Source of the DNA: Clarkia xantiana subsp. parviflora
Taxonomy: Eukaryota; Streptophyta; Magnoliopsida; Myrtales; Onagraceae
Length of the DNA stretch: 64,000 nt
Reading direction: 5' to 3'
Assembly: GCA_036873135.1 (NCBI GenBank)
Contig: JAPTYO010000005.1
Location: 4,008,166-4,072,165, forward strand
The position numbers and the translations under genes were made by a program. The notes under the pieces were generated by a model. It saw nothing but the letters and a program-made list of their open reading frames with translations, did not search any database and was not told the DNA's origin. Shown here piece after piece: positions 12,599-23,042 of the stretch. Each line of letters opens with the position of its first letter. Positions within the stretch are counted from its first letter, which is position 1.

Positions 12599-13181
12599 AT
12601 GGCGCCGGCGGGAACCTCCGGCGTTGCTGTTGCCGTCATCTCCATGGCTGTTTTCTCGTTCCTCCTTTACAGCTACCGCACTCAGATGTCCCAGGCGGCG
12701 CGGTTCGAGAAGAAGACGAAGAAGAAGAAGAAAAGTAGCAATAGCAAAAGCGGACTCATCGACGCTGTCGGTGACACCCCCTTGATTCGTATCAACAGCC
12801 TCTCCGATGCCACGGGCTGCGAAGTACGTCAATTTTCCCTTCTTTTTTTGTGCTATTGAGCAACTTGGTGCTTCCTCTTTATAAACGTAAATTTGATCTT
12901 GTAGCTCTATGCAACAGAAAAAAATGTGGAATTAGTGTTAGTGACCTGATAAATGGATAATATCAAAATACTGCATACTGACATTCTAAAATTGCTCTGA
13001 TCAACATTAGGAGATAAATTATGAAGTATGAACTGGGTCTTTTTAAAAATAAATATCTATATTTCCGCTAAACAGATGGACAATGAAATTTGCCTTATGT
13101 TCGGTTAAGCTCTAAAATAGAAGCTGTTTTACAGGTTCATTATGGAACTTGGAATGTTGTAGTCCATGGAATATTTCTGAT
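12599..13181 (+). pseudogene. Truncated cysteine synthase-like gene, array copy 4
   Basis: Exon 1 (12599-12823) and the promoter are intact and encode the membrane anchor, the lysine-rich stretch and the first 75 residues. Identity with the other copies stops at 13181 inside intron 1, where Copia gag sequence in the opposite orientation begins. Exon 2 with the catalytic lysine and all later exons are absent downstream. If transcribed, it could only yield a short membrane-anchored peptide, so it is called a pseudogene. It marks the right end of the array. Confidence 0.9.
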
Positions 13182-13861
13182 GATATTCCTCTTTGACCTT
13201 CTTCCTGGATCAGCATACTATAGGCCTGATTAAGGCAGGGAAGAGGATCCAAAAGGAGCAATTGACTCCTTATAGCAGCAAAGCTTTCATTTAATCCCAT
13301 CATGAACTGAAATAAACGTTGGTTATCTTTGTGTTCAAGATGCCTCTTGAAGTCATCTCCCTCAATATGTGGTATGTTGGAAGCAGAGTCATACTCAGCC
13401 CAAAGAAATTTGAGCTTCGTATAAAAGATAGAAATGCTATCCAATCCTTGCCTAGTAAGAACAATGTCTCTATGGAGTTGGTAAATCCTAGAACCATTCC
13501 TTTTATCAAACATCTCTTTCAGTACAGACCATATAACAGAGGCACTAGTGACATACATAATGATATTCTTGATGTCACGTTCAACAGAATTTAGGAGCCA
13601 ACCACAAACAACAGTGTGGCACCGATCCCATAGGTCTCGTAAGGTATCTTTAAACTTTTCTCGTGCACAACTTCCATCAATGAAACCTAACTTGTTTCTA
13701 CCATGCAAGAATATGAAGAAAGATCTACTCCACATAGCGTAATTATCAGATCCAGACAGTCTATCGGAAACAACACTCATGCTAGGGTGATTTGAAATGC
13801 CAAATGTGGTATTAGGAATGTGGGCTTGGAGCTTGATAAGTCCTGTTAAATGGATTTGCAC
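13182..13861 (-). pseudogene. Copia retrotransposon gag fragment
   Basis: The minus strand reads as a Copia-type gag N-terminus. It has the family hallmarks of a short SNHPSMSV segment, a SDNYAMWSRS motif, then W-D-R-C and a long helical domain ending near LNQAYSMLIQEE. There is no zinc knuckle or pol: the frame runs into the cysteine synthase intron at 13181, so the element was cut there. The first codon of the open frame is not ATG. It is a decayed fragment, not a working element. Confidence 0.8.
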
Positions 13862-15617
13862 TACTACATTGCCGTACTAAATCAGTACTGTGTTAATGAC
13901 GGGTGCGAATATCTTTCGAATCAATGCCGTATCAAAAAAATTTTAGGGCTCGCCATAAATTTTTTGATAGAAGCCCGGCATTGATACTAAGAAACTGTAC
14001 TATATCACAGTAATCTAACATGACGGGTGCGAATACTCTGACTTCAATATCCTTAGTATCCACGGTCTTATACGCCGTTGTTCACCATCTTTGCACGCTT
14101 ATTCCAAATCTTATAACTGTCACCATTCAATCTGATCCATTTCTTCATTTGGGAGATCACATTGTTAATCGCAGCCATCGATATTAACACATTTACAATC
14201 ACGCGACAATCAAGGAGATAAATATAAAATAATTTGAAAATTGAATTGCATACATCGGATATCTATCAGTTAGAAGGCGAACAACAATGATTCCTAAGCC
14301 ATCTAGCCAACCCAACCACCAGTAAACCAATGGAAGGGGGCCGTGAAAAAGTTCACACTGCCTATGTCTCCTTTCTAATAGATCAGTCTCGTTAAAACGG
14401 TTTAATCGCTTTCACCGGAACGAGAATTTTCAAACATGACCGATCTTGGCTTTCCTAAGGCCCTTTTTAAAATTGCTCCGAGGATTTCTCATGCAATCAT
14501 ATATAATTCTACTACATAAGTAAATTATCATACGCAACCACATCCAAGAAACTATCATGCATACCCATCACGCGTAATCACACCACATCAATCATGCATA
14601 TTTGGCGACTGGATTTCGATTTAAAATATTTGGGGCTGACTTTCAATTCATGTTATCAATCAAGCGAACTTCTAGAAATTTATCATAATCAAGATCACTA
14701 AACATAGCATGTATATCCTAGTGTGCGACTCGTTAATTGAAAACAGAGCTCTGCCCCCAACATGCAATATCCAGCTAGTTTGACATAGTCAAGAGGCAAT
14801 TCTAATCATGCATTTTAATTAACATATATAACAATTGCAATTCATCCCTCAAAACGATTCAGTCTCATAATCATGCATTTCTGATATCCATCCCCACAGT
14901 CGAAACTAGGCATCAGGTTTGAATAAAATTTAAAATATCTCATAATATTACCAGAAGAGGTGCTGTGAATCGAATTTATGTGTCTCTATGTAGTAATCTT
15001 TGTTGATAATTCTCACAACTATGTACGGCACTATATTACACGAGAACCAATGTTGTGGAACGACGACTGGTTTAGATTACCACGACATAATATCGGTACG
15101 ATAGTGCAACGCCTGATGATCCATTTGCCCTCTTTAGAATTTATATACCCACATTATCAATGTTCATATGGTAGTCCCTATTGCCATTTTTGACAAACAT
15201 CTAACCCGGCTTAGTATGAAAGCAAGTGGGAATCATCCTTAATATAAACATAAGCCAGGTCGGATTATAACATTGATATAATCAATAGGGACTGGCTATG
15301 ATCTTATCTTGTAGAGCTACAGACCACTAAGTTAATGTAGTTTCCCTATGTCCTAAAGGGGAATGCTCCCTGTAGGTAGTTAATGCCTCAAATATGTTTA
15401 CCATCGACTTCCCCTACCGGAAGGACTCACGGCAGAGGAAGTCGTGTTTGTGGTCTCAGTAGGGTTGGCGTGCACAAGGAGCAGTCCAGGTTCGAGACCT
15501 ACCATGAGCTTTGTAGCAAAAGAATTGTCCGGTCGAACCCAAGAGAGCCTATCCGAGCCATTAGCCACCCTAACCATAAGCAAGCTACCCAGCTTCTAGA
15601 TATAGAGAAGGGTCAAT
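13862..15617. other. Transposon-derived non-coding sequence
   Basis: No gene is supported. The segment starts with CACTACTACATTGCCG (from 13859) followed by a small imperfect hairpin at about 13922-13982 built on TCAATGCCGTATC, which could be a CACTA-type end, but no partner end is seen. The block at about 14281-14900 is related to 45361-45800 (shared CCACCAGTAAACCAATGGAAG and CGATCTTGGCTTTCC). At 15265-15293 there is an inverted match to 18992-19020. Confidence 0.5.
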
Positions 15618-16133
15618 GACTAAAAAATTGTCCAAGGTTTATCCTATGTTAAAATTAGATGTCTGAAGTTTCAAATGTTAAACTGTAGTGTCCAAGGTTT
15701 CAATTTTGTTAAAATATGGTGTCTCGGTGTGATTACTTTAGAGAAGTCAATTCCGACAAAATCGTCTGTCAAATTCGAGCTCCTATACACTCTCAATTCT
15801 CGTCATCTTGCCGGGACCGTCACTTAAGAAGTTGGTCACATCCGCACAAGTAAATCTCGCTTTGTTGTCCTTGGAAAATGACTCCACACCACTCTTCTAG
15901 AAACATGTTTTTTAATATTCAATTTTTGGGTGAAATTCTGACGATTTTGTGAAAAGTAAAGAGTGATGCATTATGAGTGGGTGGTGTGCAGATGAAAATG
16001 ATTGAATGGATACGAAAAGTCGCGTAGAGACACCAAATTTCAACTAAAATGAAATTTGGGACAATTCATTTTAACATTTCAAATTTCAGACAAATAATTT
16101 TAACATAGGGTAAACGTTATTAACGTATAGAGA
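15618..16133. mobile_element. Long-TIR MITE, family 'GTGTCTGAAGTTT', copy 1
   Basis: This non-coding element of about 510 bp begins AAAAATTGTCCAAGGTTTATCC and ends with an inverted version of the same motif. It shares its interior (GGTGTGATTACTTTAGA, CTTGCCGGGACCGTCACTTAAGAAG, CGATTTTGTGAAAAGTAAAGAGT) with copies at 49027-49545 and 52303-52851. Terminal repeats without coding capacity suggest a Mutator-like MITE. Confidence 0.65.
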
Positions 16134-16475
16134 ATAATTAAATCAATTATTAGGTAGTATTAGAAAGATGTAGATATTGTATAGATTTTTTTTTATTCCA
16201 AAAATGGACCCAGAGAAAGGAATATTCTCATATGTGCATGATTGATTTGTCTCAAAGCATGCATGATTAATATTGTGAAAGTTGTTGTCTAAATGTACGT
16301 CTGCTAGTGTTTTACCCTTTTAATTATTGTATGGTAGTTGCTAGTTGCTACTGCTAGCTTGTCTAGTTTTCTTGTTTTTTAGTATGGTTTTATATTCTCT
16401 CTAAGCTTTTGCATATAAAGAGAATCTTTGGTCATTCATATTTCATAATATATTGCAAATAATAGAGTTTTACTT

Positions 16476-16875
16476 ATTCCGTGAAATTGATTTCACGGAA
16501 TAACAATTAAACCCAGAGGGTTTAATTGGACTAAGTAGTGTTGAATATGAAAATATGTTTGAAATTTGTGCGACACAATCCCCTGTTCCCTTTAGACTAT
16601 GTATTAGTCTAGAATATTTGAAATCCCCTGTTCCCTTTAGACTAAGTTTAAGGCAACATCATTTGTCCCAGTCAATCCCCTGTCATTTATCGACAAATTT
16701 CGATAGTTGTCCTGGGTGGTCCAAGACATCCTTTAGGCGAAAACAGACGGTTAGAGAGTTGGAGAAACTTCGTGAGTTTTCCTCCTCAAGAGTTGTTTTT
16801 GGGAAAAATATTACGGAAATATGCATTAAAAGAAAGATATAGTGAATGATATAATGTTCCATCGGTGTTGGATCC
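16476..16875. repeat. Scrambled short-module region A
   Basis: A perfect hairpin (TTATTCCGTGAAAT, loop TG, ATTTCACGGAATAA) at 16477-16506 starts a run of short modules that recur elsewhere: GAAATTTGTGCGACACAATC (also at about 20080), AATCCCCTGTTCCCTTTAG (twice here, again at about 33908), and CATCATTTGTCCC (again at about 32557). Between 16134 and 16475 nothing recognisable is seen. Confidence 0.6.
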
Positions 16876-18843
16876 TTAGACATAGAATTTCTTCGGGTGC
16901 TCCCCGCTGAAAGTGTTTGTAGAGATATTTCCATCTCCGTCTTCCAGACGGTATGCATTCGCGTATGGCACTGATGCAATTCTATATGGTCCTTCCCATT
17001 TTGGAGATAGCTTTCTGACTTGGTCTGGGTGTGAGAACACGTTTTCTCTTAGGACTAATTCTCCTATACGGAATTGCCTTTCTCGGACTTGTCTATTGTA
17101 GTACCTTGCGGATACAAGTCGCATTCGTGCCTGCGCCTCTTCTGAATTTCATCTCTTGTCGTCTACCAGATCTAGGTCCAAGAACCTTGCCTTTTTATTT
17201 TCATGTTCCTCGAAGTATGTTGTTCTTAGTGATGACACTGCCATTTCTGCTGGTACTACTGCCTCGGTTCCGTACACTAAACCAAATGGTGTTTCTCCTG
17301 TGGCTATTTTTGGTGTTGTTCGTACTGCCCATAAGACATTTTCTAACTCATCCACCTAGCTTCCCTTTGTAGCATGGATTATTTTTTTTAAACCATCTAA
17401 CACTATCTTGTTTGCTTATTCTACTTGTCCATTTGTCTAGGGGTGCTTTACTGATGCGAAACGTTGTTCTATGTTCAACCTCTCACAATACCATTGCAAC
17501 CTCTTGCTCTTGAATTGTGGTCCATCATCGTTTACTATGACCTTTGGGACTCCGTATCTTGAGACGATGTGTGATTGAATGAAACTGATAATTCGTTCAT
17601 CTGTTGTCCTTCCCATTGGTTTTGCCTTTATCCATTTGGAGAAGTAATCTATTGCCACCAGTATGCAAGTTTTTTGCCCTTTTGTTCTTGGTAGGGGACC
17701 TATTAGGTCAATCCCCCACTGTGCAAATGGCAATGCTACTGATAATTGAACTTAGCCTCGCCGCTGGGGCTGTTATGTTTCTAGAGTATCTTTGGCAATG
17801 CTCACACTTTTGCACCAAATCTGTCGCTTCGTTTTTCATTGTTCGCCAATAATAACCCAGATTGTAGACCTTCCGATTTATTGATGTTGCTCCTTCATGA
17901 CATCCGGCATCACCCTTATGTAGCTCTGCCAATACTTTCTCCGTTTCCGTTTATGTTATGCACTTGAGGAAAGGTGTGGAGTATCCCTTCTTATAGAGCT
18001 CATTGTCCATCATAGCATAGTTTCTGGCCATCCTCTCAATTTTTGCTGACTCTACCTTGTCTTCTGGGAGCTTTCCCTTAGTAATATACTGACGCATTGG
18101 GGTCATCCAGGCCTCCCCCTCATCTATCACCAAGGTTTCCATTTTTTCTATCACTGATTGCATTCTTTATTCCACGAAGTGGACTTCTTTGCCTACCTCC
18201 GTTCCCAAGGCTAACTTACTTAGGGCATCTGCCTCATGGTTTTGTTCTACTGGGACTGATTCAATATCGAAGCTTTGAAAACTAGTTATCAGGTCCTTGG
18301 CTTGTTGTAGATATTTCTCCATATTCTCTGACTTTGCAATGTAATTCCCCTTCACCTGGTTGACGACCAACTGAGAGTCACACTTAACTCGTAGGTGCTT
18401 CACCCCTACCCCTTTGGCTATTCTTAGGCCTGTTATCAATGCCTCGTATTCTGCCTCGTTATTGTTGCCTTGAAGGTATGTTCCATGGCGTAATACAGTG
18501 GTGTCCCTCTGCCCGGCGGGTTTAATAGGAGGCCTGCACCTGATCCTCCTGCATTGGATGACCCATCAGTGTGCATTTCCCACAAGTCCTCTGGCTGTGC
18601 CCCCTGACTGGTACTTGTTTCAGCTGTGCCTGTAATTTCACTTAAGTCCCCGTCGGGGCTGATTCCGGTGAATTCCGCAATAAAATTTGCTAGTGCCTGC
18701 CCTTTGATGGCTTTTCTAGGTGCAAAATTAATACGGAACTCACTTAGCTCGACTTCCCATTTTGTCAGCCTTCCTGATGTGTCTGGTTTTTGCAAGAGGT
18801 GCTTCAAAGGTGGGTACGAATTGTAAGCAAATGGTTGAGGCAT
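16876..18843 (-). pseudogene. Tat-lineage Ty3/Gypsy pol fragment (RNase H and integrase)
   Basis: Read on the minus strand from 18843 down, this contains the end of reverse transcriptase-linked RNase H (KWEVELSEF), a second plant-type RNase H domain (TDGSSNAGGSGAG, then DSQLVVNQV and ADALSKLA), the integrase zinc-binding HHCC region (CEHCQRYS at about 17790), the integrase core (DYFSKW, DDGPQF, NGQVE) and its C-terminal domain (17124-16876). The tandem RNase H arrangement is typical of the Tat/Ogre lineage. It is dead: at least two frameshifts (near 18437 and 17720) and several in-frame stops (for example around 17440, 17415 and 17355) interrupt it, and the reverse transcriptase core and LTRs are missing. 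Confidence 0.85.
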
Positions 18844-19770
18844 GCAAGGGGATATATACCCAATCCTTAATTTATCCGACGGCGATGATTATAGGAGTAA
18901 ACATGTCGAGAGAAATGTTTGGTTTTGGCCTGATAAATTTTCCCCAAAGAAATACTAATGTTCGGGCTTCTCTACCCCAAAAGATTATAATCAGTCCCTA
19001 TTGATTATATCAATGTTATCATAACTTACGGTTTGTCCCTATAAAAGTGTACATCTCATCCAAGCTCACCCCTAAATCAAATTATCACCTTATAATAATT
19101 GGGATATTTGGTGGGCTCACCACCTAATAATTGGGCTCTTTGGTGAGCTTATTGGATTACCCGGCCGTAAACACTGGTGGTTAATTATTTTCTTTTGAAA
19201 GTCGGTCTTATTATAATTAGGAGAAGACTAAATTAAATTACATCCAACTGGTCCCAGAGTGATTGCATATTGGAGAGTGCATGAGCAGGGATAATATCAG
19301 AATTAGGCCCATAGACAAAATAACACGATGATTAAGACCGACTAAATTAGATGATTTAGGAGTAGGGCCAAAAAGCAGGTACTTCACTGTAAACGACTAA
19401 GGATATGAATAACGTATGTTGTGTAATAGAATAACGTCTGGCTAAATGATCTTAATTTAGAACAAATGGTGGCAACATCCCATGATGATTTCCTCATGGG
19501 AATGAATGTTCCTTTGCAAATTACCCCTCCTAGGGTAATCATTGCTCTGATATGGATATCTAGAGATTCATGTATAATTGATGCACCATGATCTGCTCAC
19601 CGTGAATCTAGGCAAATGTGAACCTTTCCTTCCGTTGAGGGAAGAACCCTCTAGTTATGCTACCGACATCCACCCTCGGTAGGTCAAAACTCAAGGTGAG
19701 CAGACGGCCCGAATCACGCATATACCCTATCTTATAATAGAGTTAAACGAAGGTCAAGCCATTGTTTAAC
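18844..19770. other. Unassigned repeat-derived sequence
   Basis: No gene is seen. The last 80 bp before 19771 match the sequence that precedes the PPT of the Tat element at 39190-39250, so it belongs to the 3' end of another Tat element on the + strand. An inverted match to 15265-15293 lies at about 18992-19020. Confidence 0.4.
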
Positions 19771-20060
19771 TCGGGGGCAAGTGATGGACATACGCGTGAT
19801 TCGGGCTCGGTTTTAATTACTTGGACCTCATACACGCGCGAAACCCGATTGCAAGCTAACCGGGGGAAACCGGACAAGTTTCGAACTTGCCCGGCGTCCC
19901 CGGGGTAGGTATAGATCATTTGTCACACCCAGGTAGGAGTAGCCCATTTATACCGACTTGTTTAAAGGACAACTACCTACCTACCGTATGTAGGCTCACG
20001 TCTTCAAAGATAACTACCTTCAATGTTTAAATGGGGTACCTACAATTCATCATATCTACC
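19771..20060 (+). mobile_element. Tat PPT and partial 3' LTR
   Basis: TCGGGGGCAAG at 19771-19781 is a purine-rich tract followed at once by TGATGGACATACG, the LTR start; the same pair occurs at 39243-39254. The LTR is cut short near 20060, where the ACCGTATG module and then GAAATTTGTGCGACACAATC of the scrambled family follow. It faces opposite to the pol fragment at 16.9-18.8 kb, so it is a separate element. Confidence 0.7.
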
Positions 20061-21360
20061 GTATGATTTCAATGAAATTTGTGCGACACAATCTTGATTG
20101 AATCTGTAAATCCATTAAAATTTCCTTATATTCTGATGTCGATCCAAAATTCCTTTCTTGAATCATGTCGGCATGCAATTTTCCTCTTCTGTTGAGTTGT
20201 TAAGCTGCCTTACCTATATTGAACTACTACTCAAATGGGTTTTTTCCTGATTGAACTTCATTTAAAGTAATCAAAGGAAAGAAAGAAGAAGACTTTGGTG
20301 CATGCTCATTGATGTGCAGTGGTAACCTACCATTTCTTATTGTTGATTTTATCTGTTAGACTTTGCTGCTGTTCCTGTAGTTAAAAGGTAAACCTTGTGG
20401 CGTTCTGGGTTTATTAGTGATTTTGCAGTCAATTGGTGATTTCCATGTCAAAATTGCACCATATATCAATTTCGTCAGTTATTAGTTGGTCTATGATTTG
20501 ATGATATCTTCTTGATGAAGCCACTCTGTCATTGTTTTTCTAGGTTGGTGGAACTTGGTGAAAATGACAAAGGTTACATTTTCTGGATAGTAAACAGTTC
20601 GCTGGAATACAAAAGATTTCATTTTCACACCATGCAGCAAAAAATTGATCTTTTTATGTTATTCTCTTTCTGCCTTAAGAACAGTGCTCTTTGTCTCTCG
20701 TGAGTTGTCGGATAGTAGACATGTAACAATAAAAACACTCGATAATGGGTGATGTTTGTCAACCACTAAGCATACTGGTTCAACACATCACTACTTAACA
20801 AGGATATTAGAGATTCAAGTTCTATTGAAAAACCCTAAGAAACTTATTCATGGTCAACCCTATAGAACCACCCCACAAAAATAAAAACTATTATAACTCG
20901 TATTTTGCGCGAATTTCTACTTATATATGAAAATTTATATTGTAACATTATTAACTTATAACTCGTTTTTAAATTATAATAATAATATATTAAAAATAAC
21001 ATATTCATATTATTATTAATTAATTTGTTACAATGGGTTTTCTTCTATACTTTCACATGAAAAACATATCCGTAAATTAAAGTACCATATAAAAAATTAC
21101 GATCTTCATATTTAAGAGTAAATAATATATAGAATATTAAAAAAAAATACTTTTATATGTGTTAAATTTATAGAATATTATTTAATGATGTGTTAAAACT
21201 TAAAATTCACTAGTTTCACCACATAAAATTTTGTAATTTAATACAACAGTTTTAATTCTTAACCTTGCAAAAAAAAAAAAAAAATCTAAGTTAACATGAG
21301 ACAATTAATCTATTAGAAAAAATGTAAATAGACTCTAACAAATCTTATGAAAGAAGGAAA
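20061..21360. other. AT-rich intergenic sequence
   Basis: No supported gene. The segment at 20260-20700 is less AT-rich and could be a decayed gene piece, but no frame or family is recognisable. From 20880 onward it is simple AT-rich DNA. Confidence 0.4.
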
Positions 21361-22256
21361 GAAACTGATTAAACATTAAACAAATTTCAATAAAATGGCG
21401 TGGGGATGTTTGAATTCGAGGGCATTGTGAATTCGAGGACACTCTTGGTTAGTTGACATCCCCACGCCATTTTCCAAGACATTCAAAGGGTACTACCGTA
21501 TGTGGGGATTTACAAAAGTTTTATTTATATGTATACCTTCACTTAGAGCTTCGAATTGGACTAAATGTCTTCGGAGTACTAAGTTTATCGTGTTGAATAT
21601 GAGGGTTTAACATTTAGTCCACTCTCACCAAAACCTATTCCGTTGTACAAATTATGCCCACGTTTAGTGCATAAAATGGCTTACCCGGAAATTCCCGGGT
21701 AAGCCTAGCTAACACAATGGGTAAATCTGCGATGATTCTTGAACTTGCGATTGCTCCACCGTGTTCCAGCAAGTCAAAACCTGTCAGGTTGAATTCAAAG
21801 TTTAAGTAACCGTTAATAAGGTACGGTGGTTACCTCAATCTCCATTCTTGAAGCTGAACATTGTCATAAGCTTTGATAGTGTGCATTTCTTGAAGCTCTT
21901 GTAGCTATTGAAAATTTACACAATTTTTTAGTATAGGTGTTCCTGACAGAAATGAAACTCGAAGATTCTCCCGCATTGGCATTTGAGGTTACATTCACAC
22001 TCACCGCCTTCGAGAAGAGTAATTCTGAGCTGTTTCCCACACTTAGGGTGAAACCGGATCGGTTTTTAGCTTGTTTTGAACAGGTATCTAAATTTGCGGT
22101 CCGGTTTTTTCTTTAAAAACATCAGACCAAAAAATCATTTGAGATAAAATAGACCGTCCATTAGTAGTACGGTTTGACTGTGAAGGGTCTAAGAATGACC
22201 GTTTATTCAAAGGGTACTACCGTATGTGGGGATTGAGCCAACATGAAACGTGTCAC
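21361..22256. repeat. Scrambled short-module region B
   Basis: This contains a 183-bp block (21481-21663) identical to 33020-33202, a short inverted pair (GGCGTGGGGATG near 21396 and CATCCCCACGCC near 21458), and a second copy of the module GAATGACCGTTTATTCAAAG at 22193, also found at about 32712 and 33008. No coding sequence is seen. Confidence 0.75.
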
Positions 22257-22386
22257 ATTTATTTTAATCTCACCACAAATGAAGAAGATATTACCTCTTA
22301 ATAAATCCCCTAGCACTCCCTATTTATAAGAGGAGCAAAGTGGACAAAAGTCCACTTTGCCCTCATGCTAAAGTCAGCCGGCCATA
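22257..22386 (-). repeat. Inverted copy of Copia LTR interior (left arm)
   Basis: This 130-bp segment appears to be the exact reverse complement of 22601-22730, which lies inside the adjacent solo LTR. The 214 bp between the arms are the start of that LTR. Together they form a large fold-back structure. Confidence 0.9.
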
Positions 22387-23042
22387 TCTCTCAAGGTTTT
22401 CAAACTATGTAATATATTTAAATCCTCCCATTCCGGCGAGTGTGAGCTGTTGCCATTTGGAGATTGGACCGCCGTATTTAGGAGCCCATAAATATGAGTC
22501 TGGCACCTAAGGAAATTGGGTAATGTCACATTAGGAATTTTGGGTTAGTCCTAAAATCCCAATTGACATGAGAGGCCCAAAATTGGGCATCCCTCTCACA
22601 TATGGCCGGCTGACTTTAGCATGAGGGCAAAGTGGACTTTTGTCCACTTTGCTCCTCTTATAAATAGGGAGTGCTAGGGGATTTATTAAGAGGTAATATC
22701 TTCTTCATTTGTGGTGAGATTAAAATAAATCTCTCCTCCCTAAAAACAACTAGTTCGGCCGAACCATTACTCTCCCTAGGAGGTGCCAAATTGTGTCAAA
22801 CAATTTACTCCGGTGATCCATCACCGCTAAAGAATCGACAGTGCCTTTGTTGTGGAGCATAATCCGTGTAGGGCTTCCTTAACCATAACCTCTACGGGAA
22901 TCGTCCGACGGATCGAGAACTCCCATCAGTGATCTTGGGACTACGAAAGCATTGTAGATATGTGCACTATCATCGGCTGCGTATTAGTTACCATGCACGT
23001 AGCTATGTTTTTGTTTCCCTAGTATTTAGCCATGTAATCCAA
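22387..23042 (+). mobile_element. Copia solo LTR
   Basis: The sequence is related, over most of its length, to the reverse complement of the LTRs at 40006-40284 and 47051-47637 (shared CCATTCCGG, GCCCATAA, GTCACATTAGG, CCCAAAATTGGGC and TTCGGCCGAACC). It carries a hairpin (AAAGTGGAC, loop TTTT, GTCCACTTT) at about 22632-22653 and a TATA box (TATAAATAG) at about 22661. It ends in AATCCAACA at 23042. No internal region follows, so it is a solo LTR. No target duplication was found. Confidence 0.75.

Larger units (their letters stand above)
1..13181 (+). repeat. Tandem array of 4.68-kb gene-bearing units
   Basis: The same sequence recurs head to tail at a spacing of 4,676 bp (copy 1 to 2) and 4,675 bp (copies 2 to 3 and 3 to 4). 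Each unit carries one complete gene plus about 2.26 kb of spacer. Only a handful of differences are visible: single substitutions such as 3145 G versus 7820 A, and length changes in T runs near 2940, 3060 and 12300. The two exonic differences seen (codons at about 3463/8138 and at about 4793/9468) are both synonymous. The array ends at 13181, where copy 4 stops in intron 1 and Copia sequence begins. Its left end lies outside the window. Confidence 0.95.

Noticed and set aside
13859..13985. CACTA transposon terminus
   Set aside because: CACTACTAC and a small hairpin are suggestive, but no opposite end, target duplication or transposase was found, so no element is called.
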